Shown here in pieces: positions 11,290 through 23,034 of a DNA stretch of 64,000 nt. This DNA is from Macrotis lagotis (Eukaryota; Chordata; Mammalia; Peramelemorphia; Peramelidae). Positions within the stretch are counted from its first letter, which is position 1; each line of letters starts with the position of its first letter. The notes beneath the pieces are model-generated. The model was not told the DNA's origin, made no database searches, and worked only from the letters and a program-made list of their open reading frames with translations. Position numbers and translations under genes: made by a program. The stretch is from positions 189,999,723 through 190,063,722 of the forward strand of contig NC_133661.1 in NCBI RefSeq assembly GCF_037893015.1. The letters run 5' to 3'.

Positions 11290-12055
11290 ATGCTGAGGAT
11301 TGATTCCCAGATCTATTGATCCAGCCCAAACCTCTCTGCTGAGCTCAATTTTTTCATTACCAAATGTTTCCTGGACATCTCAAACTGTGTGTCCTATAGT
11401 CTCAAACTGATTATGTGTAAAACAATTCATTATCTTTCCCCCCACATCCTTCCTTCTTCCCAACTTCCCTATTAATATTAAGAGAACCACCATCCTCCCA
11501 GTCATTCAGGTTTCATCAATGTCACTCCAACTTCTCATCTCATTTACCCTGCAAATCTAATCTATTGCCATGTCTTATTTTTCCTACTTTGATGTCTCTA
11601 GTAGACATCCTCTTCTTTCCATTTATACAGTCACCATTTTGTTACAAGCCCTCAAGCTTTGTCCCATAATGTGCAGATCTGACCATGTCATCTCCCTACT
11701 TTCTAAATTTGTGGCTTCCTAATACCTTCTAGATCAAATATAAAATTATCTTTTGGGCTTTGAAATCTTTTCAAAACCAGGTCTCTTTTTTATCTTTTCA
11801 ATCTTCTTGTTCTTCAGACATCTCATCATCATCACTCATCATCAAGCACTCTATTGAGGTTGCAACACTTATTTCTAATTTCTATTCCTAGCACATTATA
11901 CTCCATTTCCTTATTCCATGGCTTTTCACTGAATGTTGCCCATACCAGAAACTCTTTCCCTCTTTACTTCCACTTTCCTTGTCTTCCTTCAAGTCTTAGC
12001 TCAAGTACTACCTTCTCCAGAAAAATCTTTCTCTTTCCCCTCTCACTGAGTTATA
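11290..12055 (+). mobile_element. L2 LINE 3' fragment
   Basis: The phrases are typical of the L2 ORF2 end and 3' UTR: GATCAAATATAAAATTATC near 11731, GGCTTTGAAATCTTTTCA near 11757, and the phrase TCAAGTCTTAGCTCAAGTACT near 11989 followed by CCTTCTCCAG. It is disabled by many stops. The flanks 10800-11290 and 12380-13290 hold nothing I recognise. Confidence 0.6.
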
Positions 12056-12264
12056 GATATAGATAAATAAACAGATATATGGGTAGATATAGATTCATTG
12101 TTATCCTTCATACTCTGAGAAGATCAAAATGACATTACACTGTTGGTGTCAATATACAATATGTTCAACTGCAGTTGATCAAATCAATATGAAATCGCAA
12201 GATTCTGTCACAGTTTTGAGCACAAATAATCCATATGAATATTTGCAATGGAGAATTCTCTTAA

Positions 12265-12365
12265 TTTGCAGAGTTGTTATGAGAATCAAATGAGATATTT
12301 TAAAAAGCACTTGGCACAATGTTTTGTGGAAAAATAAGCAGTATATAAATGCTCATTCCCTTTAC
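12265..12365 (+). mobile_element. MIR 3' fragment
   Basis: The phrase GTTGTTATGAGAATCAAATGAGAT and the downstream GCACTTGGCACAATG are the 3' part of a MIR in sense orientation. The copy is short and degenerate. Confidence 0.45.
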
Positions 12366-13299
12366 TTCAAGTATCTTATTTCATTCCAAAATAGAACTTG
12401 AACTGAATATTCCTCTGACATTTGGCATATTTTTGACAAGTTGGAATGAAATGAGATGGTCTCATGGCTAAAATTATGGTTTAGTTGGAGGAAGAGTCCT
12501 ACAAAATATGAAAACTCTGATGTGATTGGATGTTTAGATACTGCAGGGCTCCCTAATTCATGAGCTCCCAGTTATATATGGAGAGCCCTCTCTCCAGAAC
12601 AAAGAGCAGGAACCAGTTCAGAAAAAGGGATTAACTTTCAGTGTTGGGGGAAGGTGCCAAGAGAGTGTCAAGAAAACACCAAAGCCAGCATTCCATGAAT
12701 ATTGTTTACTTTTCTGCATAAGTTGTACCATTAGCATAATAAAACTAAAAGTAACCTGAACTGGCATAATCAGCAGCTAGAGATTGAGGTCTCAAATCTC
12801 GGGAACTGTACAATAAATGCTGAGGTAGTTAATGGATCTGGTGACCTGACCAAAAGAATTAATCATTATAGATCTAGGTTCCATCCAGAAACCTGCTCTA
12901 TGGTCTGTGATCTAAAGATTCAAGGTCCTGCTGAAAAAGACTCATGAGACCAGAGAAAGAGAATAGACTTGGGGAGGATATTGTAGAACTTCCACTGCAG
13001 ATGGTAAATTTTCAGGCTTATACTGCTCCCAAGAGGAGAGTATCTGCCAAACTTGAGGTTGCAGGGGCAGGGTAGATAGCTTCACCCCCCAGGAGCTGGA
13101 GCATTTCCAGGAAATGTTCAAACAGAAACCTGAGTAGACCTAGGAGTAAAGTACAGAACTAAAGGCTCAATAGTCTACTGAAAGTTGTGGACCTTCATAC
13201 GCTGGGGGAACTTTCTGAAGACCTACTTTTATATAATCAATATCTATAAGGAAAGGGGTGGAGTTCTTAAAGAAAATGGATTGATAATTTGGATTTATA

Positions 13300-13373
13300 C
13301 CACACACACACACACACATACAAACACACAAACACACACACACACACACACATACACACACACACACACACAT
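13300..13373. repeat. (CA)n microsatellite
   Basis: The CA dinucleotide run is broken by a few TA and AA units. It lies in the OR1 intron. Apart from this run and the (GGAA)n at 14838, the interval 13380-15400 shows no recognised element or gene. Confidence 0.95.
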
Positions 13374-14837
13374 CCCATAACCACAAAGATGTAAGCTGAT
13401 TAATTGGTGAAATTCTTGCAAGAGATTGAGACAATTGTGGCTAAAACAAATACCAGTGTCAGTTCAAATTGGCAATCTGGGAATGGAGGAAGGATCCATA
13501 GATTCACTCTACTAGTTGAGTAGAGAATGATAATACTAACCCCTTGGAGCTTTGGGTATGACTTCTGAAACATGGGGTCATAGGAAAGCATTTGCCTATG
13601 GGGGTGGGAGTTAGAGTACTAGTCAAACTGTACAGAGCAACTTATCAGCTAAGCATTAGAGAACTCTCAGTCCTCCCCAAACCTAGGATATTGGCTAAAT
13701 CATTTGTATTATTCTGAGGAAGGCTTCAGAAGAAGGAAGGATTATTATGGGCTCAGTATCTATGTGGACCTTTTTTAGCAACCTCTAGTCATGTTTTGTG
13801 TGAAGGATCAAATGGAAACTCTTTGTTACACAAAACATATTGGGTAGTTAACACCTAATAGAATGAAAGATATGTCTTCTCTAGTGCTATAGTGATGTAG
13901 ATGAAGGACACTACATCAGGGAAATGATGTTGCTATCATATAACCTCTCCTCATGTATCAAAGGCATATAAGAATAGAATGAATGCTAACTTCTCTGGTT
14001 GTAACCCTCCCTCAACTACATATGGAAATATCTCTGGCTAGCAGGTCAACAAAGTATGGTGACTCCCATGCTATGAAAGACCCAGATTCTATTTTTTATG
14101 CCCCCTGCAGTTATCCAGGAAGCTGTACCCGGGAATTTAAGTCAATCAAGTACTGGTACAACTTTGTCCTGTAACTACTCTATGTTGGTTAAAGAGTCAG
14201 GAAAGAAAGATGTCAGTGAAAATGCTGCTCCTTTCATACTTACCCATTCTGAATCATAGTTTCTCAAGCAAATGCAGAATCTCTTGTGGTTCATGAATAT
14301 GTTCCTTGGGCAACATGATATTCTAACTTTAATGACCTTTTTATTAATTTTTACAAAATAAAATGAAGAATGACATTATAACTGGTGGAATAAAGAGGGA
14401 AAATGATCAATGGCTAATTTGCACTATCTGGGTACATACAGGAATAGATGATAGATGACTGAATGGGAAATGGATTAATTTCTAGTATGTTCTAGCAATT
14501 TGACTGATTAGGGAGTAATTGGATAAAAAAATAGTAAATCATTAAAGGCATCCATTCACCTTCATGTAAGATATTCTTAAGTATTTTCAGAAGTTGGAAA
14601 TCAGTGAATTTTAAATATAGGGGGAAATATTGTAACGATATCATGGGAAGGGAAAAGGAGTATGGAAAGTGTACCACCAATTAATATCCATTCCACATGA
14701 TCTTCTGCTCCCTAGTGTTTATAAGTTAAAAAAAATAAGGCTAGAGAATCAGATAAGTGAAGACCCTTATTCTGTTTAACTAAATAGTATAATGCCAATT
14801 CTGTCATTTTGGAGGAGATCCTAAGTAAGAACCTTGA

Positions 14838-14974
14838 AAAGAAAGAAAGAAGAGAAGAAGAGAGGAAGGAAGAAAGGAAGGAAGGAAGGAAGGAAGGAAG
14901 GAAGGAAGGAAGGAAGGAAGGAAGGAAGGAAGGAAGGAAGGAAGGAAGGAAAGAAGGAAGGAAGGAAGGAAGGA
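14838..14974. repeat. (GGAA)n tetranucleotide array
   Basis: More than 25 nearly perfect GGAA units give long Glu/Arg/Lys-rich spurious frames. In the direction of OR1 transcription (minus strand) it reads as a TTCC polypyrimidine run inside the intron. Confidence 0.95.
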
Positions 14975-15417
14975 TTTCCCAACCTCACCTAAAAGGGGTG
15001 GGGGGAACAGGAGGAGGTGGGAAAGACATATCTGATTTCTTTCTTATTTAAAAAATATCACCTTTTGTGACTCTGCAAGCACTCCAGATGATGAGTTTCC
15101 TAACAGAGATAAAACTGTCTCTCAAGTGTAAATCTTTGGTTAAGTCACTCAGGGCTGAAGACTGCAACTTATTCAAATCAAATGCTTAACAAAACAAAGG
15201 GCAGAACTCAGAAATCCTGAATTTGGAAATTGTAACATTATTTAGACCAATCCCATTACTTAATAAGTAGAGAAATAGATCTTTTCCTTAGATCACAGAG
15301 CAAGTTATTAACAAACCACAAAATTCAAATTTCCTAAATTCCAGTCCAGGACTTTTTCACCCTAAAAAAAATTGTCAGTTTTCTAATAAAGGAAAAAACA
15401 TCTAATGAAGTTGCCCC

Positions 15418-15427
15418 TCCCTTGGGA
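15418..15427. promoter_or_regulatory. Perfect O/E (EBF) palindrome TCCCTTGGGA
   Basis: It is an exact match to TCCCNNGGGA, the Olf1/EBF site common in OR promoters. It lies inside the OR1 intron, 1.75 kb downstream of the candidate exon 1 and 8.3 kb before the coding exon. It could mark an alternative promoter or an enhancer, or be a chance match. AT-rich TAAT words surround it. Confidence 0.3.
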
Positions 15428-15654
15428 GGCAGGAGCAATAAGCCTTAGAAAAGCTGATTCAAGCTCTCTTTTTTTAAATTATCTCTGCTCATTTAAGTCA
15501 CTTAACCTCTCTGTTCCTCATTTTCCACATCTGTAAAATGATGGTGTTGGATTAAAGGTGTCAAAGGACTATTCCTGCACAGCATTCTATGAATTCTCAT
15601 CTGCTGTGTATCCTGGATCATATGATGACAGCAAGTGAAAAAAGAATCAAGAAT

Positions 15655-15800
15655 GTCTTGCATTTATTTATCTTGCAGTTTACAAAGCATTTTTCCAAAA
15701 ATTTTTGAGTTAGATGGCATCATTATCCTCATTTTACTGATGAAGAGATTCAGGGTCATGTAAACAAATTAAGAAAATTCACACAACCATCACACAAAAT
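15655..15800 (-). mobile_element. MIR element, antisense, degenerate
   Basis: AGTTTACAAAGCATTTTTCC followed by ATTATCCTCATTTTACTGATG is the antisense MIR 3' part and core. The rest is eroded. Confidence 0.45.
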
Positions 15801-16594
15801 CAGATTATCGGAATGAAAGACAAGTGAACTTTTTATAAAGCCAAGAACTATATGCTTATATCTGACCCTTCCTTCAACTCACTCATCCTATTCCCTTTCC
15901 CCCAGTCCACTTTTAAAGAGTTTCTTATTCAGAACTGACTAATAGTCCTTCTTAATTTCTATTTGTTATTGATCCAAAAAAAGATACTAATCACTTTTCT
16001 TCTAGATCTAGACACATCCCAGCAACCAGACACTGTATGACACCAACAACTTGCAGACAAACAATATAGGTGAAGTGGTGAAAAATATGTGTTCCCAAGA
16101 TTAAAGAAAGAAGAAAAAATATAAAATGCAAAAACACAAAAAAAAAAACAAGAGTAAAGAAAGAAGGAAAAAATGCAATGACTACAGCAATGTAAATGAG
16201 AACAAAAGAAAAAACTGAACTGTATATAATTAAAATCACTAAACTGTACATTCTCTTGGGTCCTATCCAAAGCAAAATAACTCTATTTCTCCTCAGACAT
16301 CATAAGGACTAATCAAAATCAGAATGACCAAGATATCCTTAGTTGCTTGGTCTCATGCATGAGGAATTCAAAGTTATAGTTAAAGCACAAAAAAGGCAGA
16401 GAAATATAAAGAATAAGTGTAAAATATCAATCCACAAAAGTGGAAATTCAAAGTGAGTGAAGTAATTCAGGCCATACCTGGATTAGGTATGGATAAATTT
16501 CACCTCAAATATTGGGTACAGTTTTCATTCATTCATTTCAGAAGAAACATTAATAATATTGACTACCTCATGAATGGCAATCAGGCTGATGAAG

Positions 16595-16790
16595 GGATCA
16601 TTTGAAGTAACTCTTGCAATGAATTTTTTCTCAGCTTCCAGTATCTTTCCTCCTCAACCCATCCTTCACATTGTTGCCAAAACAATATTCCTAAGACACA
16701 GATTTGACTATATAACTCCTCTGTTCAAACATATTCAGTGGTTACCTACTGCTTCCATAGCAGTCTTTGTATCCAAAAGTCTAGCACAGA
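16595..16790 (+). mobile_element. Possible L2 fragment
   Basis: CAACCCATCCTTCACATTGT and CAGTGGTTACCTACTGCTTC resemble the L2 ORF2 end. There is an open frame of 112 codons at 16574-16912, but its composition and the L2-like words argue for a transposon relic and not a gene. Confidence 0.4.
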
Positions 16791-17178
16791 ACCTTACTTA
16801 TAATTTTAATTTAATAAATTTTAATGGAATTAATGGAGTTGTTTCCAGGGCTGTTCTCGCACTGGAAGTTGTCAAGCAGAGGCTAAATGAACGTTTGTGG
16901 GTAAAACTGTAGACACAATTCATTATTTAGATGTGGTGAATATGAAATCTGAAATTTAACTAAGTTTATTATCTAAAGATTCTACACAAACACTTGGAAG
17001 AGTGTGATTTTCCAAGTTATGATGTAACTTAATGATAGTATAACATATAAGAAATAGATATTGAAACATACCAAAAAAGAAATGGGAGAGAAAGAAAGAC
17101 ATAAATAGAAATACAGCTTTAAGGATAAAAATAACAGCTATGAAATGTTATAACAGAATTTAAAATAATCTCTCTCAC

Positions 17179-17225
17179 CTAGCAATTCTGACACAGAGTA
17201 AAAAGCAGCAACAGGCCTCAGAGAA
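17179..17225 (-). other. Candidate non-coding exon 1 of OR1 with splice donor
   Basis: On the minus strand the sequence reads TAG|GTGAGAGAGAT with the exon ending at 17179. The same donor context appears for OR2 at 44841 (CAG|GTGAGAGAGAT). The transcription start near 17225 is my inference, taken as roughly 30 bases below the TATA-like element at 17251-17259. The implied intron to the acceptor at 7188 is about 10 kb, of which 3 kb is the HAL1-like insertion. Confidence 0.5.
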
Positions 17226-17239
17226 AGACAGATCACCAG

Positions 17240-17390
17240 TTAAAAATGAACTATATAAAGTTATTTTCTATAGATGAAGATATTCATTTCTCCTAATGTT
17301 ATTGATCTTTTGATGCTACTGAGATCTGGCCTATGAATGGCTTCCCTTGATAGTTATACCTTAGAGGCACATTTATTTCCCGAGGGAAAA
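17240..17390 (-). promoter_or_regulatory. Candidate OR1 promoter with TATA-like element and perfect EBF site
   Basis: A TATA-like CTTTATATAG (minus strand, 17251-17260) lies about 76 bases upstream of the exon-1 donor. A perfect O/E palindrome TCCCGAGGGA lies at 17378-17387, about 120 bases further upstream. Copy A keeps both elements (74-83 and 207-216). EBF sites together with AT-rich homeodomain sites are the known core of OR promoters. Use in olfactory neurons is inference. Confidence 0.5.
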
Positions 17391-17845
17391 AATTATAGAA
17401 CAGTTACCTGGCCATGAAATAGCAAGAGTAGAGGAAATACAGGAAAGTGTTTCCAATTTATGAGGGAAAATAATGTTCTGGTTGATATGAAATAATTTCC
17501 TATAAGAATGAACTCATTTGGAATGATAGATAATAGAATAAGTATCCATAGATTTGACAGATATTCTCTGCGGGAGGGAGTTGAAATAAAAACTATACAC
17601 CAGTACTATGGTGTCAGCATAGTCAAAGAGATAAGGCAGTTGATTTAGGTAATAGGGAGGAAGTAATTGTTATTAATAGCATCTGTAAGGCAATAAGCCT
17701 CTTGTTCTGCTCCAAGACAGAATATAAAAAGCAGAATAAGAAAACATCTAGGGAGATTTTGAGATTGACAAATATAATATTCTGTGGTTACTAATTTATT
17801 TGAGGTGAAAAAATAGAAAGATGGGAAAAAGTGAAATTATTGGCT

Positions 17846-18300
17846 CCAACTAGAAGGATTTACATGAACTGATACTGAGAAAGATGAACAGAACCAGAAA
17901 AACATTGTACACCCTACCAGCAACATGGGGTTGATGATCAACCTTGATCAATTTGCTCATTCCATTAGTGCAACAGTCAGGGACAATTTTAGTCTATCTG
18001 TGATGGACAATACCACATGTATCCAGAGAAAGAATTGTGGAGTTTGAACAAAGACCAAAGACTATTACCTTCAATTTCAGAGGAAAAAAAGTTATCTTAT
18101 TATGCAATTTTGCTATTTCTTATACTTTATTTTTCTTCCTTAAAGATATGATTTCTCTCTTATCATATTCAACTTGGATCAGTGCATACCATGGAAACAA
18201 TGTAAAGACTAACAGACTTCCTTCTGTGGGGTGGCAAGGAAAGCAAGAATAGGGGAAAAATCACAAAACTCAAAATTAAATAAAATCTTTCTTAAAAAAA
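17846..18300 (+). mobile_element. 5'-truncated L1 (3' end)
   Basis: This is the 3' end of L1 ORF2/3' UTR, with GCAACATGGGGTTGATGATC near 17920, GAGTTTGAACAAAGACCAA near 18039 and the terminal AAATAAAATCTTTC. It interrupts the A/B homology exactly: GAAATTATTGG at 17835 and GAAATTATTGA at about 18626 are the target-site duplication and match one site in copy A (near 683). The two SINEs after it inserted in its tail. Confidence 0.85.
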
Positions 18301-18305
18301 GAAAT

Positions 18306-18456
18306 TTGGGGGGTGGCTAGGTGGCATAGTGGATGAAGCACTGGCCTTGGAGTCAGGAGTGCTTGGGTTCAAATATGGGCCTCAGACACTTAATAATTAG
18401 CTGTGTGGCCTTGGGCAAGCCACTTAATCCCATTTGCCTTGCAAAAAAACCCTAAA
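18306..18456 (+). mobile_element. Marsupial tRNA-derived SINE
   Basis: This is a full-length copy with head GGTGGCTAGGTGGCATAG, body CTTAATAATTAGCTGTGTGG and an A-rich tail. It inserted into the poly(A) tail of the L1 at 17846, a favoured target for L1-driven SINE insertion. Confidence 0.9.
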
Positions 18457-18468
18457 AAAAAAAGAAAT

Positions 18469-18618
18469 GGGGCAGCTAGGTGGTACAGTAGATAGAGCAC
18501 CAGTCTTGGAGTCAGGAGTACCTGGGTTCAAATCCAGTCTCAGACACTTAATAATTACCTAGCTGTGTGGCCTTGGGCAAGCCACTTAACCCCATTTGCC
18601 TTGCAAGAACCTTGAAAA
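18469..18618 (+). mobile_element. Marsupial tRNA-derived SINE
   Basis: A second full-length copy stands in direct tandem with the preceding one, again in A-rich tail sequence. Its tail ends at the duplicated GAAATTATTG that closes the whole L1/SINE block. Confidence 0.9.
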
Positions 18619-18789
18619 AAAGAAAGAAATTATTGACTTCAGGAATTTTGTTCCTGGTTACATTTACCAATGTGCCACTATTTTCTGATGTTTTGTGTTA
18701 TGTGTATCCTTGATGATAATTTTCGTGTAGACTGTGCTGAAAGCTGTTCAGGTCTTTAGTACATGAGAGATCAGAAGCTTGAGTGGCAG

Positions 18790-19510
18790 TGTTGATGGGG
18801 CCCCAAATGATGAATTCCCCCTCCCCTAACATTTTGATCTGTTCTGAGTTCCCTGGATCTTGCTGCCAAAATCATAGAATCCTAGCTGTGATTTAATGAC
18901 AGCCTTTGCCCTCTGTCCTTGCCCAAGGTCCCTCTGTCTTCTGTCCATCTTATCAATGTCCTCTGCCCCTGAGCTGCTTAAGATTAACTTTGTCCTTTAT
19001 ATTTTGTTACTTCCTCAAGTAACTCCCATTCTGCCTGCCCCTTTATTGGCACTAGCTCTACCTGGGATCTCCTTTGGCATCTAAAAGCCACCTTAACAAG
19101 CACATTTATAACTTAGTTATAATATTTGCCTTTTCTAATTGCCCTTGTTGGCATCATCTATACCTGGGGTCTTTTGGCAGCCAGAGTTCATCTTGACAGA
19201 TTTACTCATCTACTGGGAACATTTTTTCTTCCTTTTCCTCCACCCTCTACAAATAGAATGTGAAGAAGTTTTCTTTGCTAGAGCTACCTCCCAAACTGCA
19301 ACCCAGGAACTGAACTTTTCAGTCTTCCAATAAACACCTTCCTTGACTAGGAAAAAACCTACATCAAAGAATTTATTGTCAGGCACCCTGTGCTGAACCC
19401 ACAGCAGTGGCTCTGTGTGAAAAAGTCAACAAGAATTGCTTAATTGAACCTTCTGATTCATTTCCCAGTCTCTCATTCAAACCTTTGTCAAAGGTCCTGG
19501 AACCCTAACA
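18790..19510 (+). mobile_element. LTR-like element (possible solo LTR)
   Basis: The roughly 720-base block starts TGTTGATGGGG and ends CCCTAACA. It has a CCAATAAACACC poly(A) signal at about 19328 followed by about 170 bases that would be R/U5. It is absent from copy A. I see no matching target-site duplication, so the ends may be wrong or eroded. There are no retroviral genes beside it. Confidence 0.4.
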
Positions 19511-19954
19511 TATTATACCAATAACAAGTTAAGACAGTACTTCCTCCAGGAGCAAAGGACTAAAGATGCATAACCATAGTTTCCCTTTTTAGAGAATAGT
19601 GAGGCCTGGTCTCTCCTTCACTAAAAGCTTAGGAATTGTGTTTTTCTTTTGGTGGTTAGTAAATATGATTTGACATTTGGATTCTTTTTTAAGCACCACC
19701 AAGTTTGGGGGTACAAGCAATAAAAATCCTCAGATAATTTTGAAAAGAAAGCAATTAGTCTTGTATAGATATAAATGTATAGGTATTAGACTAAGCTACA
19801 TGAGTATAGAGATAATATGGAATATACATTTTTATTCCTTTCAGTGTCTTATATAGTATTATGTCTAATTTTTTTTTTAATTTGAAGACTATAATCATAC
19901 TTAGCTGAGGCTGTTCTATGACTGGAGTGCTGGTAACTGATTGACCAGAGAGGG

Positions 19955-20015
<61 letters not shown>

Positions 20016-20034
20016 GTACATATATATGTATGTA
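19955..20034. repeat. (TA)n microsatellite
   Basis: A TA run with a few CA and TG interruptions directly abuts the tail of the antisense SINE at 20037. Tyr/Ile-rich frames across it are artefacts. Confidence 0.95.
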
Positions 20035-20036
20035 TT

Positions 20037-20180
20037 TGGTTTTTGCAAGGCAAATGGGGTTAAGTGGCTTGCCCAAGACCACACAGCTAGGTAATTATTA
20101 AGTGTCTGAGACCGGATTTGAACCCAGGTACTCCTGACTCCAAGACTGGTGCTTTATCCACTACGCCACCTAGCTGCCCC
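20037..20180 (-). mobile_element. Marsupial tRNA-derived SINE, antisense
   Basis: This is a full-length antisense copy from GGTTTTTGCAAGGCAAATGG to the head complement CCACCTAGCTGCCCC. It splits the A/B segmental homology, with 19911-19955 on one side and CATATATTCTTTAAACTTG at about 20182 on the other, so it is later than the duplication. Confidence 0.92.
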
Positions 20181-21185
20181 ACATATATTCTTTAAACTTG
20201 AAAAAGATCTAAAAATGTTCCAGTTCTATTTGGGATCCAAATAGAGAGGGAATGTCATTTGTTGGTTTTGGAAAAGACATATGATATTCATGTTCCAGGG
20301 AACTAGACTTTGTTCTTGAACATGGGTTCAGTTGTTCAGTTGTATCTCTTTTTCATGCCTTTTCCTTGATTTCCTCTCTTCTTTTCCTTGTCTGAGAAGA
20401 AGTTCCCATCTTCTCATCTCTCTACAACTCCTAGATAATAAGGATCCTGATTGAGTTTATGCTTACATATCAAAAAAGAAATATTTTTTATTTCACCTCT
20501 TTTAATTATGATGCAGTTAAAACAGAAAGACTTATAGGCAAATCTATAGCAGTCCCAAATAAGTAAAAAGGACAACTATACCCAGGTAAAAAGAAAATCT
20601 TATATTTAGGATAAGTGAAGCTTATAATAATATTTCACCTACTATATTCTAAATTGCCCTCACATACATTATCTCATTTTTTTCTTCACAGAAACTTCCA
20701 AGTGATATAAATAGAAATTGTTTTCTCCATGCACTGGACATGACCAAGTATAAAATACCAGGGGACTTGAGTTCCTATTATATTTAGGGATGAGAAACCA
20801 TTGCTTATTAAGAGAAATTATCTTAACTAAATTTTCTAAAAGGTGTATATCTAGCCACAAAGCCCTACCATCACCAAGCAAAGGCTCTCTATGGCAACGT
20901 TCTAAAGATCCAATTATTTGAAAAGGAGCAAGTACTGCTGGTCCATTAGAGATGAAGAGGGAAGCAAAAGACCTGGGAAACAAGCAAAAGGACAATGTTT
21001 ATGTTTAGCCAAGATCCTAGAGAATTATTTTGGTTTGGGGGAGATAGACAATGTGTTCAAAATGAACTTTGACCAATTTCCCAAGGAAGGTAATTAAAAA
21101 AAAAAATAAGGGGGAGAGTACATTGGAGATCGATCAACAAAAAACCAGATCTTTATATTTTGCTTTGTTTATATGTTTTGTTTGA

Positions 21186-21469
21186 TGTAGAGTCCCTATC
21201 CCGTGCTCTTATGCTGAGTCCCAGTTCTGGACTTCCTCAATCTTACCCAGGTGAGCATTGGAGGGGTAGGAGACAAGGATGACAAAGGAGACAAGGACTC
21301 CATCAAGATCTCCAAGTGCTCTGTTTATTCACCAAAACATCAGTGCCTAAGTACCTTTCCAGTCTCCAATCTACTCCCATTCCCATGGCACTTATTAAGA
21401 TAAGACTCTGATGTTCAAGGACACCAGGTAAAGAAAATTCACAATACTCTCAAACACAAGTTTCCAACA
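21186..21469 (-). mobile_element. Solo LTR candidate with 6-base target-site duplication
   Basis: On the minus strand the element starts TGTTGGAAAC and ends GACTCTACA, the TG...CA termini of a retroviral LTR. It has an internal AATAAA (TGGTGAATAAACAGAGC near 21325). GTTTGA flanks it at 21180-21185 and 21470-21475. Its length of 284 bases is short for an LTR but possible. No internal retroviral genes are adjacent. Confidence 0.6.
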
Positions 21470-22114
21470 GTTTGATGTAGCTCTCCCCAGAGATTTCAAA
21501 GGATGCACAGGAATTCTATAATAATTTGCTCTACTTCATCAGTTGACTACTGTCAAAAATGGAGCATTCATAAAAAAAACTGCCCAGAGAGGTGGGAGAT
21601 GGAGTTAGGGGAAGGGGAGGAGGATACTCAAATTTTTCCTTCCTGGCTATGATTGAGAGAAGTCATGATATAAGCTTCTAGGTAGAGAGAAGTCCTCCAA
21701 CCCTCCCAGCCTGGGACAACTAGTAGCTTATGAATACATAGAACTTTTATTTTTATCTCATTATGTTCTTTGTGCTGCATATAGGTGAAAAAAATTGGAG
21801 ATGGTTACAATCTTGTGACCTTAGTATGGGTGAAAGAGTAGAAGTCCTGTGACAGAATCTATGTTAGAATTTGCTGCTAGTGCAATCCCAAGGAACAGGA
21901 GTCAACTCAACAGAGATGACACTGGCAGACAGAAATGGATTCATTCAGTGGCTATGACATATCCTGAGATGAGGTGTATCCTTCTGAGCAATAACTAAGT
22001 TTGGGCTCACTCTTCCCAAGGACCCAGGTAGTTTAGGAGATAGTGTGCCACTATTCTGGGGAATGTGTTTATAATGTCTATCCTTGCTATATCTTCTCAG
22101 CAAAAATCCCATAT

Positions 22115-22187
22115 ACATACACACACACACATATATCTATAAATATAGATATATATAGATATATATGTGTGTGTGTGTGTGTGTGTA
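22115..22187. repeat. Compound (CA)n/(TA)n/(TG)n microsatellite
   Basis: A CA run passes through TATAGATA units into a TG run, so the two arms are partly self-complementary. The flanks 21480-22110 and 22200-23030 show no recognised gene. Confidence 0.9.
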
Positions 22188-23034
22188 ATTTGTGTTAATC
22201 AGCTAAATTAGTCAATTAGTAAATAAAGATTAATAGTATCCATGATGATGAGATGGCACTAATACTAATAACTTATAACTGGCACTAAGCCATTAAAATT
22301 AGAGAAAATATGCTAGAACATTGTTCTAGAAAGACATCCCACTGTCCTTAGAAATCAAAGAGAAGATTTCATTAGTCAGCTGTGAGAACTCTGAGGATTC
22401 AGGTTGTTTGTGCAAGGGGATGTTATTATAAGTACTCTGGAATCAATAACTAATCAGTTATAATCTAAAAAGGACCCAGTTCAAAATGAGTTGAAGTTGG
22501 GATAATGGTTTCCATAGCCTAAAGCATTCAGTTGCTCGATAAATGTATGCATATTTTTCAGGCAATTGAGTTCCTACTAACCCTGTCTTCATAGACTGGA
22601 TAATAAACATTTTTGATCCACTTCATTTTTCCTGCATTATGGTTAAATAAAATGTTTTTGAGCATTCAGGGATATCATTTGAGTGACACTTCATTGTTCT
22701 AAAGTTTGATGAAGTTAGCAATATGTCATCCACAAACAGGAGCATCTGGTCCTCACTATAGAAAAATTCTTAATAAACTTGAAGTTTTCATTGTATCTCC
22801 ACCATTACAATGTCAAATATTGTTGACATGTTTATAACTTCTTGTACCATCTCTAGCATAGACTTCCTCAAATATTTGCAACTGAAGGAGTTTGAGGTTC
22901 TGTTGGTCTCTTTTTGTGAAATATTTTGTGAACACCAACAATGTTCTTTCTTCCATCCAGTTCCATTTTTTCCATTAAATAATTAAATGTTATAGAACAC
23001 TTGTTTTTTCACAGATGATTTTACTCAAAGATGA

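Noticed and set aside
13300-13373. Possible CRISPR-like or other ordered repeat array
   Set aside because: It is a plain CA microsatellite. No array of equal repeats with unique spacers exists anywhere in the window.
15959-16275. Overlapping 94-103 codon hydrophobic frames on the minus strand that look membrane-like
   Set aside because: The hydrophobicity comes from an A-rich plus strand read as Phe/Leu/Ser. There is no GPCR motif and no homology to the ORs in the window.
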